Assembly (NCBI GenBank): GCA_021396245.1
Contig: WNYE01000101.1
Span: 62,001 to 126,000, forward strand
Length of the DNA: 64,000 nucleotides
Origin: Sporothrix humicola
Taxonomy: Eukaryota > Ascomycota > Sordariomycetes > Ophiostomatales > Ophiostomataceae
Direction of reading: 5' to 3'
The position numbers and the translations under genes are program-made. Under the pieces are notes generated by a model that saw nothing but the letters and a program-made list of their open reading frames with translations, was not told the origin of the DNA and did no database searches. Within the stretch, counting starts at the first letter, position 1. Every line of letters begins with the position of its first letter. Of the stretch, positions 42,849-51,356 are shown in pieces.

Positions 42849-44702
42849 ATGGCTGCCAAGTCCCCCCTCCTAAAGAGCCTTGCGCTCAGCCTGCTGGCAG
42901 CTGCCGCTCTTGCCCCAACTGCCGCTGCCGAGGACATCACCGTGTGGTCGGCCGTCGCATTCATGATGTACGGCGAGCGCACGCCCATGGTCGGCCCCAC
43001 GAGCCCCGAATTGACGCCACTCGGTGCCCAACAAATGTACAACCAGGGCACGGCGTTCCGCAACCGCTACGTGCTGCAGGGCACCGGCAATGCCAGCACG
43101 GCAGCCGAGTTCCCCATTTATGGGCTGGAGACGAATGCGCTCGACACGACACAGGTGACGGTGCTCAGCACGGGCGACAGCTACATTGCGGCCGGTGCTC
43201 TGGCGTTTATGCAGGGGCTGTATCCGCCGCAGACCAACGAGTTTGCCTACGACAACGGCGGCCGGACGGCGGCCGTCTTGGCGAATGGCGCACTCGTCAA
43301 CTTCCCGCTCAACGGCTACCAGTACCCGCTCGTCACGACGGCGTCGATCCAGGACCCGGCGTCGGCGTGGATCGAGGGCAACATGGCCTGCACGCTGTAC
43401 CAGCAGTCGGCCATTGAGTACCACAACGACAACGAGGACGCGCAGCTGTACAACAGCACGCTCGAGTTCTACCGCCGGCTGTGGCCCACGGTCTTCCAGA
43501 GCGTGTTCTCGGAGACCAACACCAACTTTTACTTTGCCTACGAGCTCTATGACTATGCCGCGTACATGTACAACCACGACCCGCAGACTGCCAACACCTT
43601 GAACGCGACCGTGATGGAAAACCTGCGCATCTTCGCCTCGGCCCAGCAGCTCGCCCTCAACGCCAACTTGACCGTGTCAGGCAAGTACAGCGGCGACATG
43701 ATCCGCGCCGTGGCAGGCCGCATGCTTGCGCAGCAGGTCGTGAACTTCCTGCAGAACAACATGCTCAACGCGGGCGCCAACAACAAGCTGAGCCTCATGT
43801 TTGGCTCCTTTGAGCCCATGCTCTCGTTCTTTGCCCTGTCGGGTCTGCTGGGCGGGCCCTCGGCGCTCGAAATGTTCGACACCATCCCCGGCAACGGCGG
43901 CGCCATGGTCTTTGAGCTCTACTCAAAGTCGGCGTCCGACTCGACCGTCGGCAACGATACTGTTTATCCGACCCCGTCCGACCTCTATGTGCGCTTCCTG
44001 TACGTGCCCGACACCGACGCCGACAGCGAGCTCACGACGTACGACCTGTTCAACAGCACGCAGGCCGACATGCCCTACACGGCGTTCGAGGCCGGCATGC
44101 GCGGCATTGGCCTGGAGTCGGTGGCCGTGTGGTGCGACACCTGCGACGGCGTGAGCGTCTTCTGCCCGGGTATGCTGGAAAATGCCGGCTATGGCGCGGG
44201 TGGGGGTACTGGGTCGGGCTCTGGTTCCTCCAATAGCGGCAGCAGCAAGAGCTGCGGTATGGCGCCGGCCGTCGCTGGTGTGATTGGCGCTCTCGTCACG
44301 CTCGGCGTGATTGGTCTCACCGTCCTGGCCGCCATGCTGCTCGGTGGTCTCCGGTTCGCTTTCATGGGCCGCTGGAAGAGCAATGCCGGTGGTGGCGACG
44401 GAAAGGGGATCTTTACGAAACGCTTCAGCTTTGGCAACAGTGGTTTCAAGGGCGAGCGCAAGGATGCCGACGCCGACGTGGCCGTCTCGGGCACAGGTGT
44501 AGGCCACGAGCGCGTCGGCAGCTGGGAGTTGCGGGCCGCCGCTGCGGATGCTGCCAACAATGCCGAGTCTGGCCAGCCTACGCCCGCCCCCCGTACGGAA
44601 CGCACCCGGTCGACGATTCTCAACCGCAGTCCCGACGAAGACGAGGACGACATCATGGCCGATCTGGGCCGCAACCCGGTTGATCCGCGGGAGCACGTCT
44701 AA
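42849..44702 (+). CDS. Membrane-anchored histidine-acid-phosphatase-like protein, catalytic residues lost
   Basis: A single exon of 617 residues. A signal peptide (to about 27) is followed by a histidine-acid-phosphatase-like ectodomain with many N-x-S/T sites, ending in a Ser/Gly linker. One membrane segment follows (about 472-503, AVAGVIGALVTLGVIGLTVL...) and then a cytosolic tail of about 110 residues. The family's first motif R-H-G-x-R-x-P appears as M40-Y41-G42-E43-R44-T45-P46: the phosphate-accepting His and the preceding Arg are replaced. The second motif (G-H-D/HAE region) appears to read G319-S320-F321-E322. So the fold looks kept but the standard catalytic His and Asp are missing. 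Known fungal relatives of this shape are annotated as phosphatases. It may act as a surface receptor or structural protein; this is inference. Confidence 0.8.
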   Translation: MAAKSPLLKSLALSLLAAAALAPTAAAEDITVWSAVAFMMYGERTPMVGPTSPELTPLGAQQMYNQGTAFRNRYVLQGTGNASTAAEFPIYGLETNALDTTQVTVLSTGDSYIAAGALAFMQGLYPPQTNEFAYDNGGRTAAVLANGALVNFPLNGYQYPLVTTASIQDPASAWIEGNMACTLYQQSAIEYHNDNEDAQLYNSTLEFYRRLWPTVFQSVFSETNTNFYFAYELYDYAAYMYNHDPQTANTLNATVMENLRIFASAQQLALNANLTVSGKYSGDMIRAVAGRMLAQQVVNFLQNNMLNAGANNKLSLMFGSFEPMLSFFALSGLLGGPSALEMFDTIPGNGGAMVFELYSKSASDSTVGNDTVYPTPSDLYVRFLYVPDTDADSELTTYDLFNSTQADMPYTAFEAGMRGIGLESVAVWCDTCDGVSVFCPGMLENAGYGAGGGTGSGSGSSNSGSSKSCGMAPAVAGVIGALVTLGVIGLTVLAAMLLGGLRFAFMGRWKSNAGGGDGKGIFTKRFSFGNSGFKGERKDADADVAVSGTGVGHERVGSWELRAAAADAANNAESGQPTPAPRTERTRSTILNRSPDEDEDDIMADLGRNPVDPREHV

Positions 44703-45219
44703 GTTTAAGAGTGACGAAGGCCACAAAGAATGCCGTTGGCACCATTCTGTCTTCTCTCGTTTGCCATTTCTTACATTCGTTATACCCTGTTCCTTTAGTA
44801 TATACCCTCTCTTTCTGGCTCTCATTTTGATACCCCCATTTATTATTTTTATTATTGGATATTTCATACCCAGGTGTTTATATGTTTACTTTTGGGGGCT
44901 TGCTTCCACACATACACCGGACATGGTGTCACATTCGCTATTATTTCATTCACGGAGTTCGTTTGGAAATGGAGTTACTACGGGTTGCTTTTATATTCTA
45001 CATTTATTGGTTTATTTCGTTCAATATTCACAATCACATCACATCATTCATTTACACAATTGCTTCGTATCGTCTTTGTATTCGTTCCGTATCAATCGAG
45101 TTTAGGGGTATTGTAGCTATTCAGAAATAAAGGAAATGGTTGAAAATACCATGTGAAATAGAGTGGAAATGGGAATGGAAGAAATGTCACGATATCAAGA
45201 TGGCAACATCGCCACCAAC
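44703..45219. other. Convergent intergenic region
   Basis: 517 bp, AT-rich from 44790 to 45130, between the ends of the phosphatase-like gene and the zinc-finger gene. Presumed 3' UTRs; nothing else recognised. Confidence 0.6.
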
Positions 45220-48200
45220 CTACGCCGCCACAACGGTCGGCGTCGGCGGCACGCCGCTCTCCTTCTCCTCGGCCTTGCAGGCGTTTTCGAGGTACTTGAG
45301 CCAGACGCCCGGCTCGGCGGCGTGCGACAGCTTGAGGTGCTGCCCAAACATGTCCTCGCGGTAAAACTTCTTGGCGCTCGCCTTGCAGTCGTGCAGCTTG
45401 TGGTCGACCTCGACGTGGGTGGTCAACGCCGTGTCGTGTTGGTTCCTCGCGACTTCGTCGCTCGTGGTTGGTGGCCGCTCAAACTGCCGGCCACAGAACC
45501 CGCACACATCATAGGCCGTCGTGCCGTCACTGACCCGCTGGAACGCCAGCAGGGGCGTCGCCAGGCGGCGGCACGACCAAGAGAACGGCCTGAGATGGAT
45601 CGTCGTAATGTGCCGCTCGGCCTCGTTCATCCGGCTAAAGCGGCGGCCACAGAAGGCGCAAATGTGCGGCTTCTTGGTCTGGTGCACCTTGAGCTCTTCC
45701 ATTGTGTTGAAGCGCTGCGGCCGTTTGGGACAGCACGTGCAGACCAGCTGCCCGTCGGCGGGGGTGGTGTCCTCTGGTGGCGGCACATTCGTCGCCGTCG
45801 CCGTACTGCCGATACTGCTGCATCCACTCTCTGAAACGATCGAGCCGGCCTTGCCCGGTTTTGAGGGGAGGGGCATGTTGGTAATGGATGTGCCCGGCGT
45901 AAAGGACGGGAAGGATGCGGCCGACAGGCGGCTCGGCAGCGATCCAATGCTGCTGCGGCGCTCGGTCATGAGCAGCGACGTGCGCGGCGACGAGGCCGAC
46001 GACATGGGCCCGACGGACGACGGCGGGCTGATGACGCCCGTTGTGGATCGCGGCGCCGACAGGGAGCTGGCAAAGCTTGTTGTCGACGAGTTGGGGCTCG
46101 AGTAGGCCGAGAAGGAGTCGGACTTGATGCCGTGCAGTCTCCGCAGAGGCAGAACGGCATCCGAGCCTTCCATGGTGACGTCTGCGCCGCCCTCGACCTG
46201 GCCCATGTCAAAGTCGAGCGAGCCGATGTTGAGCAGTCTTGTCAAGAACTGGTACGACGACTTGATGCCCTCGTCGAGCCAGATGTTGACGGCGCACGCG
46301 GACCGGCCGGCGGCAAAGTACCGGTCGGGCACAAACATGTTGTTGTTGTCACCAGAGGCAGATCCTCCGTCTTCTTCCAGAAGCGACTGCTGGAGCTGCA
46401 GGCCGCCGCTGTTGGACACGAGCGGGTCGTACTGGAAGGAGACGGCAATGAAGAGGACTGTGACTAGATGCAAGTATTGGCTGCTGTACAGAACGTCGGC
46501 GTCGTCCGAGTCGGGGTACAACAGCTTCTGCTCAATGACAAGCAGGGCGCGGCGCACATAGGCCTGGATGCACAAACTATAAAACGTCGAGAGCCACCAG
46601 CGGCGGTCGCGCAGGTTGACCTTGCGGAACATGAGCAGCGAGAGCTCCTCGATGTAGGTGTCGATGCAGTTGGCCAGCTCGCGGAGGCAGTTGATGCTGC
46701 ATCGGTCGCTCTGGCAGGTCGTGTGGAGCCGTGCATCCAAAAGATGCGCCGAGTTCAGCCGGAGCGCGTCCAGGCAGTTGCGCAGACACACCAGCGACAA
46801 CGACACCATGGGCGACTTGCCGACTTCCACCTCGTAGAGACACGCCGTCTCCAGCAGCATCATGAAGCTCTCGACCGACTCGATCTCCAAGACGCCCAGG
46901 CTCTCGCTGTTGTCGGCCAGCTCCCAGGCGATGCTCGAGATCAGGTCCGAGTACGTCGACGACGTCTCGTGCACCTGGCAGGCGACATTGAGCGACTCGT
47001 TGGCGCGGTAGCGGCCGTTGCGGATCGACTGCGAGAAATGGTGCGCTGCCACCGAGTGGTCGTGTGTCCGAAGGAACAGCGCCGGGTTGTCCAGGACCAG
47101 CTTGTTGTCGGACAGGCACTGCATCTCGGCCTCGCGGAAGCAATGGGACACGGCGTCGGGCTGTGCAGGCGGCGGGCCGCCCGTCAGATTGTCGACCACG
47201 TTCTCGGCAGCCAGGATAGCAGGCATCTTGTGGGAGCAGGACGCGAGTAGAGCGCGAGACTTTGTGCACAGTACCTGCGGCGGCATAGCTTCCCTCAGAT
47301 TTCCACGCCGACAACCAATCAGCGGCCAAGGTGGAGCGTCTTCGCGAAGGTCGGGAGCAGGGCAGTTCTTGCACGGGATGCCGGGGTCGCATTTCCGGCG
47401 CAGAATCTTGCATCGCCAGCAGGCCCCACCAGCCCATTCGAGGTCCTTGATGTCCTTGCGACTCTTCGCACTCAAAGGGCCCCGGCGGCCGCGTGGTCTT
47501 CGTGAGGAGATGCCAGAGTGGAAGATGTTCCAGCTGCTCGAGAGACGGTCGCCGAGAGACGGTGTGTCCTGAGGTTTGTTGTCGTCGTCGCCGCCAGGGA
47601 ATGCCTGGCCGGAGAGCACAAGAGACGAGACGACCGACGCAGCAGCACTGCTGTCGTGGCTCAGTCGCTTCGCAGGCGGCGGAGTGAGGCCAACAGACAG
47701 GCCGACGGTGTTGGTGTCTTGCTGGAGGAGAGGGAATGTGACTGGCGTGGTGATTGTGTGCCGCTTTTGAGGGCTGTTGTCGCTCGCAACTGTTGGTGGG
47801 CTGAGAGACGAGGGAAGAGTGTGAGGAGCAGGTGGCGGGGCTGTAGCAATGGGAGGGGCCGGTTGCGGCGCTTGTGACGGCAAAGTCGCCGGTTGCGGTT
47901 GCACGTCGACGACCGGGGCTGGATCCTGCTTCACAGGGCCAAAGACAGACGACCTCCAGATCACAGCCTTGCGCTGCACAGGGTCGTAGCTATAGCTGAG
48001 TTTAAACTTGAGTGCCAGACGATGCAAGACTGCCTCCTTGGTCGCGTCGCAGCCGTCAAAGGCCAGCTTGTCGTTCGACAGGCCGTTGCCGCGCGAGAAG
48101 AGCAGCATGTCGTCGTACAGCTCCAGTGTTGCAGGGTCGTTCAGATTTAAACCGACTGCCGGTGTCGTCTGTTGCGTGTTCGGTGGCTGTGCAGTCTGTG

Positions 48201-49089
48201 GGGCTTGTGCTGAAGACTCCTGGACAGCGTTCTGCTGGACATGCTGGATGTGGATCTGGTTTGGAATCACGGCGGCTGTCTCGTCGTCTGGGAACAGAAA
48301 GTCGTCCGGGCCCATGATCTTGCTGGTTTTGTTCGGGGCAGGATCCGGGAAACTCGACGGCAGGGTGCTGATATCAAACGATGGGACCGAGGCCTGGCTG
48401 CTGGAGAACGACTGCTGTGCATGCTGAGGTTGCTGGTGCTGCAGCTGTTGCTGTTGCTGTTGCTGGTGCTGCTCCGCATGTGCTTGTTGCGATTGCAGTT
48501 GTTGCGGCTGCTGTTGCGACACTTGGTGTTCACGCAGAGCCAGTTGATGCTGCTGTTGTTGCTGCTGCTGCTGTTGCTGTCTCTGTTGACGATGCGGCTG
48601 TTGATGGTGGGTTTGAGGATGCTGCGGTAGAGGTCCTTGCGGCGGTTGCATCTGCAGTTGCTGCAGCTGCTGGTGGTGATGTTGGTTATGAGTATGATGG
48701 TGTTGTTGTTGCTGCTGCTGCTGTTGAGGTTGCGACGGGATCGTCGGCGACATTTGTGCCAGCGCAGGCTGTTGATGTTGCTGATGTTGCTGTGGAAGAG
48801 CGGCCGGTGTCGCATCCCACGAGTTCACCCACGACGCAAGCTCCGGGTCGTAGTCGAGGTCCATCGGATCCTGGGACCAGCAAGCGTACGTGTCGTCGGG
48901 CGTCACCAAGCTTCCAGGAACTGTATTCGGCTGCATTCCGTGCTGCTGTTGGTGCTGCTGCTCAAAGACGTAAAACGAAAGGTCGGCGCCGGTGGGTGGT
49001 TGATGCTGCTGCGGCACATGGAGGCCCAAGGCGTCCCGGATGGCTGAGGCCGAGGCCTGGTCCGAGGACGGATCCATTGGCATATCCAT
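45220..49089 (-). CDS. Zinc-finger transcription factor: polyQ N-terminus, modified zinc cluster, C-terminal C2H2 fingers
   Basis: A single exon of 1289 residues. Residues 1-270 are acidic/Gln/His-rich with many polyQ runs, probably an activation domain. Around 555-610 there is a zinc-cluster-like block, C-W-R-C-K-I-L-R-R-K-C-D-P-G-I-P-C-K-N-C followed 17 residues later by a further Cys in W-P-L-I-G-C-R-R-G. The first five cysteines have Zn2Cys6 spacing, but the sixth is displaced. A long helical middle region resembles regulatory domains of fungal transcription factors. Near 1120-1260, C2H2-type fingers follow: C-T-C-C-P...H, H-I-C-A-F-C-G-R-R-F-S-R...H-x4-H, and C-G-F-C-G-R-Q-F...H. The target genes are unknown. 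The start ATG at 49089 begins the frame with MDMPMDPSSD; in-frame ATGs at codons 3 and 5 are also possible. Confidence 0.85.
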   Translation of the reverse strand: MDMPMDPSSDQASASAIRDALGLHVPQQHQPPTGADLSFYVFEQQHQQQHGMQPNTVPGSLVTPDDTYACWSQDPMDLDYDPELASWVNSWDATPAALPQQHQQHQQPALAQMSPTIPSQPQQQQQQQQHHHTHNQHHHQQLQQLQMQPPQGPLPQHPQTHHQQPHRQQRQQQQQQQQQQHQLALREHQVSQQQPQQLQSQQAHAEQHQQQQQQQLQHQQPQHAQQSFSSSQASVPSFDISTLPSSFPDPAPNKTSKIMGPDDFLFPDDETAAVIPNQIHIQHVQQNAVQESSAQAPQTAQPPNTQQTTPAVGLNLNDPATLELYDDMLLFSRGNGLSNDKLAFDGCDATKEAVLHRLALKFKLSYSYDPVQRKAVIWRSSVFGPVKQDPAPVVDVQPQPATLPSQAPQPAPPIATAPPPAPHTLPSSLSPPTVASDNSPQKRHTITTPVTFPLLQQDTNTVGLSVGLTPPPAKRLSHDSSAAASVVSSLVLSGQAFPGGDDDNKPQDTPSLGDRLSSSWNIFHSGISSRRPRGRRGPLSAKSRKDIKDLEWAGGACWRCKILRRKCDPGIPCKNCPAPDLREDAPPWPLIGCRRGNLREAMPPQVLCTKSRALLASCSHKMPAILAAENVVDNLTGGPPPAQPDAVSHCFREAEMQCLSDNKLVLDNPALFLRTHDHSVAAHHFSQSIRNGRYRANESLNVACQVHETSSTYSDLISSIAWELADNSESLGVLEIESVESFMMLLETACLYEVEVGKSPMVSLSLVCLRNCLDALRLNSAHLLDARLHTTCQSDRCSINCLRELANCIDTYIEELSLLMFRKVNLRDRRWWLSTFYSLCIQAYVRRALLVIEQKLLYPDSDDADVLYSSQYLHLVTVLFIAVSFQYDPLVSNSGGLQLQQSLLEEDGGSASGDNNNMFVPDRYFAAGRSACAVNIWLDEGIKSSYQFLTRLLNIGSLDFDMGQVEGGADVTMEGSDAVLPLRRLHGIKSDSFSAYSSPNSSTTSFASSLSAPRSTTGVISPPSSVGPMSSASSPRTSLLMTERRSSIGSLPSRLSAASFPSFTPGTSITNMPLPSKPGKAGSIVSESGCSSIGSTATATNVPPPEDTTPADGQLVCTCCPKRPQRFNTMEELKVHQTKKPHICAFCGRRFSRMNEAERHITTIHLRPFSWSCRRLATPLLAFQRVSDGTTAYDVCGFCGRQFERPPTTSDEVARNQHDTALTTHVEVDHKLHDCKASAKKFYREDMFGQHLKLSHAAEPGVWLKYLENACKAEEKESGVPPTPTVVAA

Positions 49090-51356
49090 GGTGAAGCGGC
49101 GATTTGGATGCTCAAGGCATATGTGTAGTTCGTGGTGGTTCGATGTCTCGCTCTGTCTTTCGATCTTCGATTTTGTGCGACTGTGCGACTTAGTCGACGG
49201 CCAAGGAGCTTTTGGTATTCTCCCGTTTCGTTCTGGGCTGATACTTCAGTCCGAAAAGCGAAACAAGACAGCCCGCGCCGGCTGATATTGTTCAGAGGAA
49301 ATATGCAGTCGCTGGGAAAGGGGAATAAGGATGCTGCAAATCCCTTCTCTTTTCGATTTGTGTCGCCTGTTGTCTGCTCAATCGTCCTGTCGTTCTCGTT
49401 CCTGTTCTATTCTCTCTTTTCGCCGATAGGATAGGGGACGCGGCCGCCAATGGAGGCTTTTCGCTGGAGTTGTCGATTTAGTTGTGGCTTGTCATTTCTT
49501 CGAAAAGGCTAACGGGTTCGGCCAGGTCCCTTTTTCCCTGAACTAGAAACTAGGCGGCGGGAGAGCGAGAGCGAGAGCGTCGCGGGTCGCGCGTGGTTCG
49601 GTTGGTGGACGGTGTCGTCCAGTCTTTGGGGGGTTGTTGAGTACAAAGTATGGAGTTTAGAGATTGGAGATTGAGTGTGTTTCTGTCAAAAGCAGAGTAC
49701 GAAATATTTCAGAGAGGATTTGTTTCTCTTTCCCCGTTTCGACCGTTTACTTTTTCGGGAAGGGGCAGAACTACAGAGTGCAGAACGACAAAAGAGGAGA
49801 AGGAGGGTCTGGGCTTGCTTTGGCCGAAAGGTTTGGGGGCTTTGGACTGGGATGGGGTTGGTTGTTTCCTCATTGCCCTCTCAACAAGCGACCAAGCTCG
49901 TGTCCTTGTCGTTGGCTCCTTCCTCGCCTATTTTTCTTACTCGCCAGTCGCCCTCTTTTTTTCCTCCTCTCTCTCTTTTTCGTTTTTCGGAGGGCTCTTT
50001 CTGCACTCGTTCCTTTTCCGTTTTTCAATTTATCTGGGCGGCGCAATGGGCAGGTGCAGACCAGCCAACCACGAGGGAAAAAAACAGAAAGAGGGCGAGC
50101 TGGCAAAAGTCGCTTCCAAGCCGACAGGGGGCAGGAGCGACCGAAAAGCAGGTCAGCCACTCTGCAGTTCTGCCTCTGCCACTATCTGTGCGAATTCGCC
50201 AAAAACTGCCCTGCCTGTGAGCTGTTCCGGGCCCATCAGACCCCTGTACTTCTCAAGACTCCTCCATACAAAGTGCAACTGCAACTGCAACGGCAGCCGT
50301 TCAAGCGGTGCTGGAAAACTGTGAGAGCAAAAGTATCGCAGGGGCCAAGACAGGAAAGAAGGGGGAGTGGGTCGGTTTCGCCCACAAGGCAACCAATAAA
50401 GCCCACTTGAGCCGTTGGCAGCAGCAGCCAGCAGGAAGCACCCGGTCTACCGGTGCGGTCCTCCCCATTTGGGAAGGGTAGCAGGAGGGAGGCTGGCCGG
50501 CAGGCAGGCAGAATATTTTTGAACGAAGAGGCAAAAGGCAAATACGAAAAGAGAGAGGCATGACAAAACATGGCTCGAGAAACAACAGGACGGGAAGGAA
50601 CAATGAACGGACAGGAAGAATCGGGATAAAGATGGAGGATTGGGGGTACAAGAGGGAAAGAGGGCCACAGGAAAGAGGTCAAAACGCATGTGAGCCCTCT
50701 TTCCTTTTCGACTTTGACCTTTGCGATTCGTGCTTTCCGTCTTGCCAAGGGTAAGCAAAAAAGCCACCCCTACCTCGTCTCCCCACGTCGCTTCCTCTTT
50801 GGGAGAAGGTCGACAGAGGGATGGCGCAATTGGTGGGCAGGAGAGAGGGAAGGTCCAGGATACGCGGAAGCCTCCCAGCATTTCTTGCATTCGTGCATCG
50901 TACGTCGCACTATTCCCGTTTCTTCACATGCAAATACGACAGGCTGGATTCGGTACAGCAACACGAGAGTCCACGGCAAATCACCACCAGACAACAGCCA
51001 AACGCATCACGACAGCATCGTCAGTACAAAGTATTGTTGATTACTTTGTGCTCATCCACGTGGCACAGCATGGCAGTGGACTTTTAGCCTCACTGGCACG
51101 CACGTCAATGGGGCTGTCAGCCTTAATTGAGAAAACACGAGAATCACGAGACGAGAGACACAGGAATGGTAATCTAATGTAAAGTTATGATGTTGATATT
51201 ACTGACTAAGGTACTCCGTACTATTCGAGAGAAAGAAGAAGAAAACAAAATGCATCAAACCGACAACGCCTTGCTCCTCGCCTCCCATTATGCTCGCTCA
51301 CGAAGAAAGAAGAAAAGAAAAGAAACACAAACAAAAGAAAACAGCACTGTCAACTC
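49090..51356. other. Intergenic, 2.3 kb, with a 543-bp stop-trinucleotide-free stretch
   Basis: Leader and promoter of the zinc-finger gene on the left, 3' side of the stalk-protein gene on the right. A (GAGAGC)3 run at 49561-49578. From 49675 to 50217 the plus strand has no TAA, TAG or TGA, so all three plus frames are open. The encoded peptides look non-protein-like. TACTCCGTA at 51212-51220. No gene supported. Confidence 0.5.
49561..49578 (+). repeat. (GAGAGC)3 hexamer repeat
   Basis: Three perfect copies of GAGAGC in the zinc-finger gene's upstream region. Confidence 0.85.

Noticed and set aside
49650..50410. Overlapping plus-strand frames of 224, 248 and 181 codons as real genes
   Set aside because: All three frames are open at once and none gives a protein-like sequence; treated as a composition anomaly and reported as a finding.
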